Numbered from the stretch's first letter, positions 1-9,415 are shown. The stretch: DNA of 64,000 bases from Actinomycetota bacterium (GCA_030840805.1 JAVEDU010000081.1:124001-188000); one strand, 5' to 3'. The notes: generated by a model from the sequence alone, not told the origin. A program made the numbers and translations.

Positions 1-126
1 GTTCGACAAGCGGGATGGGGCGGCGGGCTCGGGTTGGCCGACGGCGCCGGCCGTGCGACCCTCCGGGTCCGGGACGGGTGCCGCGCGGGTGCGGACGCCG
101 CGGTGGACTCCACCGGCCACGTATGC

Positions 127-153
127 TTGGCACTCGATTCCAGTGAGTGCCAG
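127..153 (+). promoter_or_regulatory. CIRCE operator (HrcA-binding site)
   Basis: The inverted repeat TTGGCACTC-N9-GAGTGCCAG matches the CIRCE consensus (TTAGCACTC-N9-GAGTGCTAA) in both arms and in the 9-bp spacer. It ends 35 bp before the hrcA start, so HrcA very probably represses its own hrcA-dnaJ operon through it, with release on heat shock. Nothing recognisable as a gene lies in the first 126 bases. Confidence 0.93.
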
Positions 154-188
154 GTGGGTCCGGACGCGCAGCCGCGGGAGGTGACGGG

Positions 189-1211
189 ATGTCTCTCGAC
201 GATCGGAAGCTCGAGGTGCTGCGCGCCATCGTCGGTGACTTCGTGTCCACGGAGGAACCGGTCGGCAGCAAGGCGCTCGCGGACCGGCACCAGCTCGGCG
301 TCTCCCCGGCCACCATCCGCAACGACATGGCGGTGCTGGAGGAGGAGGGCTACATCACGCAGCCCCACACCAGCGCGGGGCGCGTGCCCACCGACAAGGG
401 CTACCGCCTGTTCGTGGACCGGCTGTCCACGGTCAAGCCGCTGTCCACGGCCGAGAAGCGCGCCATCGCCCAGTTCCTCGACGGCGCCGCGGACCTCGAC
501 GACGTCGTGAACCGCACCGTGCGGCTGCTCGCCCAGCTCACCCGGCAGGTGGCCGTCGTCCAGTACCCCAGCCTGTCCCGCAGCACGGTGCGGCACCTCG
601 AGCTCGTCCCGGTCGGGGTGACCCGGATGCTGATCGTGCTCATCACCGACACGGGCCGGGTCGAGCAGCGGATGGTGGAGTTCCCCACCGAGTTCGACGA
701 CGAGGTCGTGACCGGCCTGCGGTCCGCCGTCAACGGCGCCCTGGCCGGCCGGGCCCTCTCCGACGCGGCGGGCCACATCGACGAGCTCCTGGGGCAGATC
801 GGCCCGCTCCTGCGCCCGCCGATGAACACGCTGTCCACCGTGCTGCTGGAGATGCTGGTGGAACGGCCGGAGGAGCGCATCGTGCTCGCCGGCACCGCGA
901 ACCTGACCCGCAGCGCCCTCGACTTCCCCGGCACGATCCGGCCGGTGCTGGAGGCGCTGGAGGAACAGATGGTGTTGCTCCGGTTGTTCGGCGAGGTGGA
1001 GTCGCCCAGCACCCTCCGCGTCCGCATCGGCGGGGAGAACCCGGTCGAGAACCTCCGCACCACGTCGGTCGTGAGCGTCGGCTACGGCACGGGCACCAGC
1101 GCCCTCGCCGGGCTCGGCGTGCTCGGTCCGACCCGAATGGACTACCCCGGCACGATCAGCGCCGTCCGTGCCGTTGCGCGGTACGTCGGCGATCTGCTGG
1201 CTGGCAGCTGA
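189..1211 (+). CDS. hrcA: Heat-inducible transcription repressor HrcA
   Basis: HrcA binds CIRCE operators and represses chaperone genes until GroEL is titrated by unfolded protein. The 340-residue product has the family's usual length. It has an N-terminal winged helix (about residues 1-75, including [19 protein letters not shown]) and the family C-terminal GAF-like dimerisation region ending near the conserved [15 protein letters not shown] segment. The ATG at 189 was chosen because it follows a GGGAGG-like ribosome site (176-182); an in-frame upstream GTG at 147 would start inside the CIRCE element. dnaJ follows after 10 nt, giving the usual actinobacterial hrcA-dnaJ2 operon. Confidence 0.95.
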   Translation: MSLDDRKLEVLRAIVGDFVSTEEPVGSKALADRHQLGVSPATIRNDMAVLEEEGYITQPHTSAGRVPTDKGYRLFVDRLSTVKPLSTAEKRAIAQFLDGAADLDDVVNRTVRLLAQLTRQVAVVQYPSLSRSTVRHLELVPVGVTRMLIVLITDTGRVEQRMVEFPTEFDDEVVTGLRSAVNGALAGRALSDAAGHIDELLGQIGPLLRPPMNTLSTVLLEMLVERPEERIVLAGTANLTRSALDFPGTIRPVLEALEEQMVLLRLFGEVESPSTLRVRIGGENPVENLRTTSVVSVGYGTGTSALAGLGVLGPTRMDYPGTISAVRAVARYVGDLLAGS

Positions 1212-1221
1212 GAGAGGATCT

Positions 1222-2352
1222 GTGGCAACCGACTACTACGGCGCCCTGGGTGTCCGGCAGGACGCGACCGGCGAGGAGATCAAGCGGGCCTATCGCAAGC
1301 TGGCCCGCCAGCTGCACCCGGACGTCAACCCGGAGCCCGAGGCCCAGCGCCGGTTCACCGAGGTCAGCACCGCGTACGAGGTCCTCTCGGACCCGAAGAA
1401 GCGGGAGATGGTCGACCTCGGCGGTGACCCGATGGCCCCCGGCGGTGGTGGTGGCGGCGGGGCCGGCGCCCCGTTCACGATGGGCTTCCAGGACATCATG
1501 GACGCCTTTTTCGGCGGCACCGCGTCCCGGGGCCCACGGCCGCGGACCCGCGCCGGTGCGGACGCGCTCATCCGGCTGGACCTCGACCTCGACGAGACCG
1601 CGTTCGGCGTGAACCAGGAGCTCACCGTCGACACGGCCGTCGTGTGCGCCACCTGTACGGGCGCGGGGAGCGCCGCCGGTACGCACCCGCAGACCTGCGA
1701 CATGTGCGGTGGCCGCGGCGAGGTGCAGAGCGTCCAGCGTTCGTTCCTCGGGCAGGTCATGACGGCCCGGCCGTGCGCGAACTGCCAGGGCTTCGGCTCG
1801 GTCATCCCGCACCCGTGTTCGCAGTGCGGTGGAGACGGCCGGGTCCGGACCCGGCGCACGCTCACGGTCAAGGTGCCCGCGGGCGTCGAGGACGGGATGC
1901 GGATCCGGCTGTCCGGCGAGGGGGAGGTCGGTCCCGGCGGCGGCCCGGCCGGCGACCTGTACGTCGAGATCCACGAGCGGCCGCACGACGTGTTCAGCCG
2001 GGACGGCAACGACCTGCACTGCCGGGTCACCGTGCCGATGACGGCGGCGGCGCTCGGGACGAACCTCAAGCTGGCCACCCTCGACGGCGACGAGGAGGTC
2101 GAGATCAAGGCGGGCACCCAGTCCGGCAACATCGTGCGCCTGCCGGCCCGCGGGGTGCCCAAGCTGCGCGGCACCGGCCGCGGCGACCTGCACGTCCACC
2201 TCGAGGTGAAGACGCCGACGCGGCTCGACCCGGAGCAGGAGGCGCTGCTGCGGCAGCTCGCCCAGCTGCGCGGCGAGGAGCAGCCGGAGGGCACCCGGAC
2301 GACGGGCGGGTTCTTCTCGAAGGTGCGCGACGCCTTCAACGGTCACGGCTGA
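1222..2352 (+). CDS. dnaJ: Molecular chaperone DnaJ (DnaJ2 type)
   Basis: This is a cytoplasmic Hsp40 co-chaperone that stimulates DnaK ATPase activity. The 376-residue protein has the full type I layout: a J-domain with the HPD motif (RQLHPDV, about residue 35), a short glycine-rich linker, a zinc-binding domain with four CxxCxGxG repeats (CATCTGAG, CDMCGGRG, CANCQGFG, CSQCGGDG), and C-terminal substrate-binding domains. The GTG at 1222 was chosen because the protein then starts at the conserved TDYYGALGV. It sits 10 nt after hrcA under the same CIRCE control. The copy next to hrcA corresponds to dnaJ2 of mycobacteria and streptomycetes. Confidence 0.95.
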   Translation: MATDYYGALGVRQDATGEEIKRAYRKLARQLHPDVNPEPEAQRRFTEVSTAYEVLSDPKKREMVDLGGDPMAPGGGGGGGAGAPFTMGFQDIMDAFFGGTASRGPRPRTRAGADALIRLDLDLDETAFGVNQELTVDTAVVCATCTGAGSAAGTHPQTCDMCGGRGEVQSVQRSFLGQVMTARPCANCQGFGSVIPHPCSQCGGDGRVRTRRTLTVKVPAGVEDGMRIRLSGEGEVGPGGGPAGDLYVEIHERPHDVFSRDGNDLHCRVTVPMTAAALGTNLKLATLDGDEEVEIKAGTQSGNIVRLPARGVPKLRGTGRGDLHVHLEVKTPTRLDPEQEALLRQLAQLRGEEQPEGTRTTGGFFSKVRDAFNGHG

Positions 2353-2358
2353 GGCGCC

Positions 2359-3090
2359 TTGTCCGACGCCGTGTTCCTGGTCGACGCCCTGCCGGCGCCC
2401 GGCCGGTTCGTCCTCGACGGGCCGGAGGGGCGCCACGCCGCCGCGGTGAAGCGGATGCGGGCGGGGGAGCGGCTCTTGCTCGCCGACGGCGCGGGCGGGC
2501 TGGCGGCGGCCACCGTGCTGTCGGCCGCCCGCGAGAGCGTGGAGCTCGACGTGGCCGCGGCCACCCGCGCGGCGGTGCCCGAGCCGCGGCTCGTCGTCGT
2601 CCAGGCCCTGCCGAAGGGTGACCGCGGCGAGCTCGCGGTCCAGGTCATGACCGAGGCCGGGGTCGACGAGATCGTCCCGTGGCAGGCGTCCCGATGCGTC
2701 ACCCGGTGGCAGGGCGAGCGGGGGCGCAGGTCCTGGCAGCGCTGGCAGGGGATCGCGCGCGAGGCGGCCAAGCAGGCGCGGCGGAGCTGGCTGCCGGCGC
2801 TGGCCGATCCGGCGACCACCGGGGCGGTCGTGACCCGCATCGCCGGTGCCGCCGCGGCGTACGTGCTGCACGAGGAGGCCGTGGAGCCGCTGGCCGGGCT
2901 GACGCCGCCCCGGTCCGGCGAGATCCTGCTCATCGTGGGACCCGAGGGCGGGGTGGCTCCGGAGGAGCTGGCGGCGTTCGAGGCCGCGGGCGCGCGGCCG
3001 GTACGGCTCGGCCCGACCGTGCTGCGCACCTCGACCGCGGGCGTGGCGGCCCTCGCGGTGGTGAGCGCCGCCACGGGCCGCTGGGACTGA
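2359..3090 (+). CDS. rsmE: 16S rRNA (uracil-1498-N3)-methyltransferase
   Basis: RsmE methylates N3 of U1498 in the 30S decoding centre using S-adenosylmethionine. The 243-residue length is typical. The C-terminal half has the SPOUT-knot signature: LLIVGPEGG, then RLGPTVLRTSTAGVAAL, the trefoil-knot SAM loop. The N-terminal part is the PUA-like RNA-binding domain. The probable start is the TTG at 2359, 6 nt after dnaJ; a GTG five codons later is an alternative. Following dnaJ2 is the normal place for this gene in actinobacteria, and it is probably co-transcribed from the hrcA promoter. Confidence 0.92.
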   Translation: MSDAVFLVDALPAPGRFVLDGPEGRHAAAVKRMRAGERLLLADGAGGLAAATVLSAARESVELDVAAATRAAVPEPRLVVVQALPKGDRGELAVQVMTEAGVDEIVPWQASRCVTRWQGERGRRSWQRWQGIAREAAKQARRSWLPALADPATTGAVVTRIAGAAAAYVLHEEAVEPLAGLTPPRSGEILLIVGPEGGVAPEELAAFEAAGARPVRLGPTVLRTSTAGVAALAVVSAATGRWD

Positions 3091-3132
3091 GCGGGGCGTG
3101 CGCGCCGTCGGCGGTCTGATTAGATCGGCCGC

Positions 3133-3480
3133 ATGTCCGACCAGTGCCTGTTCTGCCGCATCGTCGCGGGGGAGATCCCGGCGACCGTCGTCCGCGACGA
3201 CCCGGACACCCTCGCCTTCCGCGACATCGACCCGAAGGCGCCGGTACACGTGCTGGTGATCCCCAAGGCCCACCATCCCGACGCCGCCGCCGTGCTCGCC
3301 GCGGACCCCGGCCTGCTCGTGGAGATCTACGCCACGGCCGTCGAGGTGGCGCAGCAGGAGGGGATCGCCGACAGCGGGTACCGCGCGGTCTTCAACACCG
3401 GCGCGGACGGCGGCCAGACCGTCCACCACGCGCATCTGCACCTGCTCGGCGGTCGCGGCCTCACCTGGCCACCCGGCTGA
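3133..3480 (+). CDS. HIT family (HINT-type) nucleotide hydrolase
   Basis: This is a histidine-triad protein of 115 residues, the usual HINT size. The catalytic triad motif is in TVHHAHLHLLGGR near the C-terminus, and the N-terminal CLFCRIVAGEIPA is characteristic. HINT enzymes hydrolyse AMP-linked phosphoramidates such as aminoacyl-adenylates; the physiological substrate here is unknown. CxxC and downstream His residues suggest bound zinc. An AT-richer stretch (GATTAGAT) lies about 13 nt before the ATG and could be a -10 element. The next gene starts 4 nt after its stop. Confidence 0.9.
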   Translation: MSDQCLFCRIVAGEIPATVVRDDPDTLAFRDIDPKAPVHVLVIPKAHHPDAAAVLAADPGLLVEIYATAVEVAQQEGIADSGYRAVFNTGADGGQTVHHAHLHLLGGRGLTWPPG

Positions 3481-3484
3481 CGCG

Positions 3485-4798
3485 ATGAACGCCGCCGCCG
3501 GGCAGGCCTGCGACCGGCTCGTCCGGGAGCTCCAGCGGGACCACCGCGTCCCGGCCGTCTCGGCCGCCGTGTACCGCGCCGACCGCGCACCGTGGGCGGT
3601 CGCCGCGGGCGCGCCGGCGGTCACGACCGACACCGTGTTCCGGATCGGGTCGATCACCAAGACGTTCACGGCGGTCCTGGTCCTGCAGGCCCGCGACGCC
3701 GGGCTGCTCGATCTCGACGACCCGCTCTCGGCGCATCTCGCCGTCCCGGCGCACGGCGACGCGACGATCCGCCGCCTGCTGTCGCACACCGCCGGGCTCC
3801 AGCGCGAGCCGTACGGCGACCTGTGGGACACCCTCGACATGCCGTCCGCGGACCGGCTGGTCGCCGATCTCGCGCGGGCCGAGGCCGTCCTGCCGCCGGG
3901 ACGCCGCTGGCACTACTCCAACCTCGCGTACGCGCTGCTCGGCCACCTCACGGCCGCGCGTTTCGGCGGTACCTGGGAGGAGGTGCTCCACGCGCGCCTC
4001 CTCGGCCCGCTGGGCCTGACCCGGACCGGGGTGCTCCCGCACGCCCCGGTCGCCCAGGGATACCTCGTCGACGCGTACAGCGACGTGGCGCGGCCGGAGC
4101 CGCACACCGACTTCCGTGGGGTGGGCCCGGCGGCGCAGCTGTGGAGCACGGCGGCCGACCTGGCGCGCTGGGCGCGGTTCCTGGTCACGCCCGACCCGGC
4201 CGTCCTCGACCCGGCGACGGCCGAGGAGATGCGCCGGCCGGTGACCGTGACCGACCCCGACGAGTGGCACACCGGCTGGGGCCTCGGGCTGATCCTCGTG
4301 CCGCGCGGGGGCCGGGTCGTCCACGTCGGCCACAGCGGGGCGATGCCCGGGTTCCTCGCGGGAGCGTTCGCGCGGCGGGACGGGGCGGTCGGCGCCGCCG
4401 TGCTCGGCTCCTCCGGAACCGCCGGGGAGACCACCGTGCTGCCGCACGCGCTCATCGAGGCCAGCCTCGTCCACGACCCGCCGGACGTCGTGCCGTGGAT
4501 CCCGGGGGACCCGCCGCCGGCGGAGCTCGCGCCGGTGCTCGGGCGCTGGTGGTCCGAGGGGTTCGAGTTCGTGTTCCGGTGGCGGGACGGTCACCTGGAG
4601 GCCCGCGCGACGGAGGCCCCGGCGAACCGGGCGCCCGCGGTGTTCGCCGTGGAGTCCGGCGACGTGCTCCGCACCGTCTCCGGCCGGGAGGCCGGCGAGC
4701 AGCTCCGGCTGACCCGGGACGGGGCGGGGCGGGTGGTGCGGATGCACTGGGCGACGTACCGCCTGACCCGGGATCAGCAGACCTTCGGGACGCCGTGA
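3485..4798 (+). CDS. Serine hydrolase, beta-lactamase/class C family
   Basis: This 437-residue member of the penicillin-binding/beta-lactamase fold family has the nucleophile motif S56-I-T-K59 (IGSITKTFT), the second motif Y144-S-N (WHYSNLAYALLG) and the HxG-type third motif in HVGHSGAMPG near residue 280. A C-terminal extension of about 100 residues (after roughly residue 335) resembles the lipocalin-like tails seen in some of these hydrolases. I see no signal peptide, so it is likely cytoplasmic, and the family includes esterases and D-aminopeptidases as well as beta-lactamases; the substrate is not predictable. The start at 3485 is 4 nt after the HIT gene with no clear ribosome site, suggesting coupled translation. 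Confidence 0.85.
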   Translation: MNAAAGQACDRLVRELQRDHRVPAVSAAVYRADRAPWAVAAGAPAVTTDTVFRIGSITKTFTAVLVLQARDAGLLDLDDPLSAHLAVPAHGDATIRRLLSHTAGLQREPYGDLWDTLDMPSADRLVADLARAEAVLPPGRRWHYSNLAYALLGHLTAARFGGTWEEVLHARLLGPLGLTRTGVLPHAPVAQGYLVDAYSDVARPEPHTDFRGVGPAAQLWSTAADLARWARFLVTPDPAVLDPATAEEMRRPVTVTDPDEWHTGWGLGLILVPRGGRVVHVGHSGAMPGFLAGAFARRDGAVGAAVLGSSGTAGETTVLPHALIEASLVHDPPDVVPWIPGDPPPAELAPVLGRWWSEGFEFVFRWRDGHLEARATEAPANRAPAVFAVESGDVLRTVSGREAGEQLRLTRDGAGRVVRMHWATYRLTRDQQTFGTP

Positions 4799-4891
4799 CC
4801 CGAGCGCGTCGGGCCGGTCCGGCGGTTAGGATGGAGGTGACAGGACCCTCCGAGACCGGAAGCAGGCGCGAACAGGCCGACAGGCCCACCC

Positions 4892-5923
4892 ATGGCGAAC
4901 ACCCCACCGCCCACCTCGGCGCAGACGCGGATCGTGGTACCCGACGCGCAGCGCATGGTGAGCCTTCTCGGCTCCCGTGACGAGGTCCTCCGAGCGGTAG
5001 AGAACTCTGTCCGTTCCGATGTGCACGTGCGCGGCAACGAGATCACCCTCACCGGCGACCCCGCGGACAACGCGATCGCCGAGCGCCTGTTCGGTGAGCT
5101 GCTGACGCTGGTCGACCGGCGCGAGCAGCTCGACCCCGACGCGGTACGCCGCACCGTGCTGATGCTGGAGGCCGGGACCACCGACCACCCGGCCGAGGTG
5201 CTGACGCTCGACATCCTGTCCCGCCGCGGCAAGACGATCCGGCCCAAGACGTTGAACCAGAAGCACTACGTGGACGCGATCGATGCGAACACGATCGTGT
5301 TCGGCATCGGCCCCGCGGGCACCGGCAAGACGTACCTCGCGATGGCGAAGGCCGTCCAGGCGCTCCAGACGAAGCAGGTCAACCGGATCATCCTGACCCG
5401 GCCGGCCGTCGAGGCGGGGGAGCGGCTCGGGTTCCTGCCCGGCACGCTGTACGACAAGATCGACCCGTACCTGCGCCCGCTGTACGACGCGCTGCACGAC
5501 ATGATCGACCCGGAGTCGATCCCGAAGCTGATGGCCGCCGGCACGATCGAGGTCGCCCCGCTGGCGTACATGCGCGGCCGGACGCTGAACGACGCGTTCA
5601 TCCTGCTCGACGAGGCGCAGAACTCCACGCCCGAGCAGATGAAGATGTTCCTCACCCGGCTCGGGTTCGGCTCGAAGATCGTCGTCACCGGCGACGTCAC
5701 CCAGGTCGACCTGCCCAGCGGGCAGCACTCCGGCCTGCGCGTCGTGCGGGACATCCTGCAGGGCGTGGACGACGTCCACTTCGCGCAGCTGTCGAGCTCC
5801 GACGTGGTGCGCCACCGGCTGGTCGGCGACATCGTGGACGCCTACACCCGCTGGGACGCCGACCGCGAGACGGACGGAACGCCGCCGCGCTCGGTGCGCG
5901 GCCGCTCCGGGCGTCGGGGCTGA
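4892..5923 (+). CDS. phoH: PhoH family ATPase
   Basis: PhoH-like proteins are cytoplasmic P-loop ATPases, often next to ybeY and linked to RNA metabolism. This 343-residue protein has the Walker A motif GPAGTGKT (residues 140-147), the Walker B stretch FILLDEAQN (about 236-244) and the downstream GDVTQVDLP sensor motif. The N-terminal ~110 residues form the small KH-like/PhoH N domain. It starts at an ATG about 90 nt after the serine hydrolase and is followed 8 nt later by ybeY. This matches the mycobacterial phoH1-ybeY-corC order and implies one operon for RNA processing and stress functions. Confidence 0.93.
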   Translation: MANTPPPTSAQTRIVVPDAQRMVSLLGSRDEVLRAVENSVRSDVHVRGNEITLTGDPADNAIAERLFGELLTLVDRREQLDPDAVRRTVLMLEAGTTDHPAEVLTLDILSRRGKTIRPKTLNQKHYVDAIDANTIVFGIGPAGTGKTYLAMAKAVQALQTKQVNRIILTRPAVEAGERLGFLPGTLYDKIDPYLRPLYDALHDMIDPESIPKLMAAGTIEVAPLAYMRGRTLNDAFILLDEAQNSTPEQMKMFLTRLGFGSKIVVTGDVTQVDLPSGQHSGLRVVRDILQGVDDVHFAQLSSSDVVRHRLVGDIVDAYTRWDADRETDGTPPRSVRGRSGRRG

Positions 5924-5931
5924 TCGCGCCG

Positions 5932-6405
5932 ATGTCGATCGAGATCTCGAACGAGTCCGGCCGTTCCGTCGACGAGCCGGCGCTGCTCGACGTCGCCCGG
6001 CACGCGCTGGACGAGATGGGCGTCAACCCGATGGCGGAGCTGTCGGTGCTCATCGTCGACCAGACGTACATGGCCGAGCTGAACCACCGCTGGATGGGCA
6101 AGCAGGGTCCGACGGACGTGCTGGCGTTCCCGATGGACGAGCTCGACGCGGACCGCGGACCCGGGGTCGACGCCGGCGACGGCGAACCCGCCCTGCTGGG
6201 CGACATCGTGCTCTGCCCGGAGGTCGCGGAGCGGCAGGCCGCCGCAGCGGGCCACGGCACGGACGACGAGATCCACCTGCTGACGGTGCACGGCGTCCTG
6301 CACCTGCTCGGGTACGACCACGCCGAGCCCGACGAGGAGCGCGAGATGTTCGGGCTCCAGGACCGGTTGCTCGGGGCGTGGCGTGCACGGCGCCGGACCT
6401 CCTGA
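5932..6405 (+). CDS. ybeY: Endoribonuclease YbeY (rRNA maturation)
   Basis: YbeY is a zinc-dependent single-strand endoribonuclease needed for 16S rRNA 3'-end maturation and 70S quality control. The 157-residue protein has the invariant metal-binding motif H120-GVL-H124-LLGYD-H130 and the upstream [10 protein letters not shown] segment of the UPF0054 family. Length and position between phoH and a CorC-family gene are canonical. The ATG lies 8 nt after the phoH stop, so translation is probably coupled. Confidence 0.95.
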   Translation: MSIEISNESGRSVDEPALLDVARHALDEMGVNPMAELSVLIVDQTYMAELNHRWMGKQGPTDVLAFPMDELDADRGPGVDAGDGEPALLGDIVLCPEVAERQAAAAGHGTDDEIHLLTVHGVLHLLGYDHAEPDEEREMFGLQDRLLGAWRARRRTS

Positions 6406-6438
6406 TCCGACGACCGTGCGACCGAGGGGATCGTCCCG

Positions 6439-7788
6439 GTGAGCGACCTGGTCCTCCTGCTGATCGCCACCGGACTGGTGGTGCTCGCGGGTTGTTTCGC
6501 GATGGTGGACGCGGCGCTGAGCGAGGTGTCGCCGGCCCGGGCGACCGAGCTGGCCCGCGAGGACGTCCGTGGCGCCGGCACGCTGCACGCGGTCGCCGTC
6601 GACGCGGCCCGGCACATCAGCCTCCTGCTGCTGCTCCGGCTGGTCTGTGAGGTCACCGCCACCACGCTCGTCGCGATCGTGGCGGTCGATACCTGGGGGG
6701 TCGGCGTCGCCGCGGCGCTGGCCACCGCCGGTGCGATGACCGTGGTGACGTTCGTCGTCATCGGGGTCGCGCCGCGCACGCTCGGCCGACAGCACGCGTA
6801 CGGGATCGCGCTCGCGACGGCGGGGCTCACCCGCTGGCTCGGGCGGGTGCTCGGGCCGCTGTCGCAGCTGCTGATCCTGCTCGGCAACGCGCTCACGCCG
6901 GGCCGGGGCTTCCGCGAGGGCCCGTTCGCGACGCAGGCCGAGCTCCGCGAGATCGTCGACCTCGCCGAGCAGCGCGGCGTGGTGGAGCACGACGAGCGGG
7001 AGATGCTGCACTCGGTGTTCTCGCTCGGCAGCACGATCGTCCGCGAGGTGATGGTGCCGCGGACCGACGTGGTGTTCATCGAGCGGTCCAAGTCGGTCCG
7101 GCAGGCGCTCGCCCTCGCGCTGCGCAGCGGTTTCTCCCGCATCCCCGTCGTCGGCGAGAACGTCGACGACGTGGTGGGCGTCGTGTACCTCAAGGACATC
7201 GTCCGGCGGACCCAGGGCGGCGGGGACGCCGAGAAGAACCTGCGGGTGGGCGACGTGATGAGGGGCGCCGAGTTCGTGCCCGAGTCCAAGCCGGTCGACG
7301 AGCTGCTGCGGGAGATGCAGGCCCGCCGGATCCACATGGCCATCGTGATCGACGAGTACGGCGGCACCGCCGGGCTGGTCACCATCGAGGACGTGCTGGA
7401 GGAGATCGTCGGGGAGATCACCGACGAGTACGACGTGGAGCGCCCGCCGGTCGAGCACCTCGACGGCGGCAGTGTCCGGGTCACCGCCCGGCTGCCGGTG
7501 GAGGACCTCGGCGAGCTGTTCGGCGTCACGCTCCCCGACGACGAGGTCGAGACGGTCGGCGGCCTGCTCGCGCAGGCGCTGGGCCGGGTGCCGATCCCGG
7601 GTGCGACCGCCGTGGTGCAGGGGCTGGAGCTCGTCGCCGAGAGCGTCGGCGGCCGCCGGAACCGGATCGACACGGTGCTCGTGCACCGGGTCCGGCCGCC
7701 CGGCGAGGAGGATCCGGACGCCGGCGACCACACCGACGATGTCAGCCGACCCGAGAAGACCCAGGAGAACCAGACCGCCGATGCCTGA
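6439..7788 (+). CDS. Hemolysin/CorC family membrane protein with CBS pair
   Basis: This 449-residue inner-membrane protein has an N-terminal DUF21/CNNM transmembrane region (about residues 1-190, with hydrophobic segments near 3-25, 55-80, 90-115 and 130-155). It is followed by two CBS domains (about 205-330; TDVVFIERSKSV and HMAIVIDEYGGTAGLVT) and a C-terminal CorC_HlyC domain. Family members act in divalent cation (Mg/Co) efflux or regulation. The GTG at 6439 starts directly at the first hydrophobic segment. It corresponds to Rv2366c of M. tuberculosis in order and size. Its 3' end overlaps the next gene by 8 nt. Confidence 0.9.
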   Translation: MSDLVLLLIATGLVVLAGCFAMVDAALSEVSPARATELAREDVRGAGTLHAVAVDAARHISLLLLLRLVCEVTATTLVAIVAVDTWGVGVAAALATAGAMTVVTFVVIGVAPRTLGRQHAYGIALATAGLTRWLGRVLGPLSQLLILLGNALTPGRGFREGPFATQAELREIVDLAEQRGVVEHDEREMLHSVFSLGSTIVREVMVPRTDVVFIERSKSVRQALALALRSGFSRIPVVGENVDDVVGVVYLKDIVRRTQGGGDAEKNLRVGDVMRGAEFVPESKPVDELLREMQARRIHMAIVIDEYGGTAGLVTIEDVLEEIVGEITDEYDVERPPVEHLDGGSVRVTARLPVEDLGELFGVTLPDDEVETVGGLLAQALGRVPIPGATAVVQGLELVAESVGGRRNRIDTVLVHRVRPPGEEDPDAGDHTDDVSRPEKTQENQTADA

Positions 7789-8125
7789 CGCCGATCTCGT
7801 CCTCGACGCCGAGGACCAGAAGATCCTGACGCTCGCCCGTTCGACGCGGGCGCGTACCGGTGCCGCCGAGGGCGCCGCGGTACGGGACACCGACGGCCGC
7901 ACCTACGCGGCGGCCACCGTGGCGCTGCCGTCCCTGGGGTTGTCCGCGCTGCAGGTGGCCGTGGCGATGGCCGTGTCGTCGGGTGCGCCGGGGCTGGAGG
8001 CCGCCGCGGTCGTCACGGGCGCGGACGGCCTGGAGCCGGACGGCGTCGCGGCGGTGCGGGACCTGGCGCCCGGCGCCCCGATCTTCCGGGCAGGGCCCGA
8101 CGGCACGCTTGCCGAGCGGGCCTGA
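7781..8125 (+). CDS. Cytidine-deaminase-like protein, catalytic motifs absent
   Basis: This 114-residue protein occupies the slot between corC and era that in actinobacteria holds a small cytidine-deaminase-fold gene (Rv2365c in M. tuberculosis). The central alternating pattern (GRTYAAATVALPSLGLSALQVAVAMAVSSGA) fits the deaminase fold. However, the zinc ligands and catalytic Glu (C/H-A-E and PCxxC) are not visible; the protein has no cysteine at all, so deaminase activity is unlikely. It starts at an ATG inside the last codons of the CorC gene (8-nt overlap). Its last ~113 nt are antisense to the convergent esterase frame. Confidence 0.7.
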   Translation: MPDADLVLDAEDQKILTLARSTRARTGAAEGAAVRDTDGRTYAAATVALPSLGLSALQVAVAMAVSSGAPGLEAAAVVTGADGLEPDGVAAVRDLAPGAPIFRAGPDGTLAERA

Positions 8126-9326
8126 CGTCCCGCTGGGCGCACCTCGGCTGGAGGCCCGCCGCCAGTCCGGACGCGGCCGGGGTGGCGTGCCGCCACAGGT
8201 CCGCGCCCAGGGCCGCCAGCACGGCCGGCATCGCACCGCGCCACGCCAGTGAGGTGTGGCCGCCCGCGGCCGTCGTGATGGTGACCTCGCGGTCACCGGG
8301 AATCGTGTGGACCGCCGCGGCGAACTGCCGCAGCTCGGTCATCGCGCTGGTGTCGTCCCGCGCGGAGACCAGCACGAACGACATCGGCTGCCGCACCTGC
8401 CGCACGGTGGTCAGCGGGGTGTCGCGGAGGCGGTCCGCCGGGGCCGGGTCGACCATCGGGAACGCGTCGATCGGCCCGGAGAAGTACCCCGACAGGCTGA
8501 CGGCGGTGGCGTACTGCTCCGGTCGGCGCAGGGCCAGGTCGGCCGCGCAGTACCCGCCGCTGGAGAAGCCCATGGTGGCCCAGCCGCCCCGGTCGCGCCG
8601 CGCCCGGAGCAGCGTCGGCACGACGGCCGGGACGTCCCGGGCGAGATAGGTGAACTCGCGGAACCCGTGGGCGTCGTCGATGCACTGCGTGTCGGGCAGC
8701 CGGACGGGGTTGCGGGTCGGCGAGATCGCGATGATCGGCGGAAGCGTGCCCGCGGAGATCGCGGTGTCCAGCGACCGCTGCAGGGGCACCGACCCGAACG
8801 CCGCGCCCGGCGGGGATCCGCTGCCCCCGAACAGCTCCAGTACCGGGAACGTGCGGTGCCTCGCGCGCGGGGAGAAGTACAGCGCCGGCAGGTACACCCG
8901 GGCCCGCCAGCGGTACCCGGTCCGCGGACCGGGGACGGTGACGTCGGCGACCAGGCTGCCGGTGCCGTGCCGGGCGGCCCGCGCCACGGTGAGGGCGCGG
9001 TCGAGCCTGCCGGCGGGGCCGGTCCCGAGCGCGCTGTCCGGCGACCGCGCCGGGGCGACGGCGAGGCCGGGGCCGCTCGCCACGACGACGAGGCCACCGG
9101 GGCCGCCGGTCCCGAACACGTCCGACCAGGTCGGGTAGAAGTTCTCGTGCACGTTCACCAGGCTCAGCAACAGGGTGGCGGCGAGGAGCTGGCCGAGCGC
9201 CAGCAGCCCGAGGTTCCGGGTACGCCGGAGTCGCCGGCCCCGACCCCAGGCGATCACCGTGGTCCCGGTCACGCCCACCAGGGCGAGGCCGAGCAGCGCG
9301 AGGAACGTGCTGGAGGTCGGGGTCAT
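8013..9326 (-). CDS. Membrane-anchored alpha/beta-hydrolase (esterase D/Ag85-like)
   Basis: The 437-residue protein has two N-terminal hydrophobic segments (STFLALLGLALVGVTGTTVIAW and a second near residues 38-57). An extracytoplasmic alpha/beta-hydrolase domain follows, with the nucleophile elbow GFSSGGYCAA and a late GGHTSLAW that would supply the catalytic His. The overall pattern resembles the esterase D/antigen 85 superfamily; the substrate is unknown. The ATG at 9326 is preceded by GAGG-type ribosome sequence. No in-frame stop occurs until 8013, so the last ~37 codons run antisense through the convergent deaminase-like gene. This tail is Arg/Pro-rich and may be read-through extension. 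Confidence 0.75.
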   Translation of the reverse strand: MTPTSSTFLALLGLALVGVTGTTVIAWGRGRRLRRTRNLGLLALGQLLAATLLLSLVNVHENFYPTWSDVFGTGGPGGLVVVASGPGLAVAPARSPDSALGTGPAGRLDRALTVARAARHGTGSLVADVTVPGPRTGYRWRARVYLPALYFSPRARHRTFPVLELFGGSGSPPGAAFGSVPLQRSLDTAISAGTLPPIIAISPTRNPVRLPDTQCIDDAHGFREFTYLARDVPAVVPTLLRARRDRGGWATMGFSSGGYCAADLALRRPEQYATAVSLSGYFSGPIDAFPMVDPAPADRLRDTPLTTVRQVRQPMSFVLVSARDDTSAMTELRQFAAAVHTIPGDREVTITTAAGGHTSLAWRGAMPAVLAALGADLWRHATPAASGLAAGLQPRCAQRDVRPARQACRRALPGRSGRRAPGPAPPRRRPAPGRPRP

Positions 9327-9415
9327 CAGGTCGCCTCGGGCTCGTGTGGTCCGCCGCATTCCAGCATTGCGCGCGGCCGCAAGGGCGTCGGCCGGGGATC
9401 GGGCACAATGGGGGG

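Noticed and set aside
1156-3840. Very long open frame of about 890 codons on the minus strand over hrcA-dnaJ-rsmE
   Set aside because: It is a shadow of high-GC coding sequence: Arg/Pro/Gly-rich, no conserved domain, while the plus strand gives three well-recognised proteins in the conserved order. The same applies to other long antisense frames (for example 26307-30449 minus and 34219-36684 minus, of which only the rhodanese part is real).
5697-7733. Long minus-strand Ser/Arg-rich frame over the phoH-ybeY-corC region
   Set aside because: Composition and antisense position indicate a shadow of three conserved genes on the plus strand.
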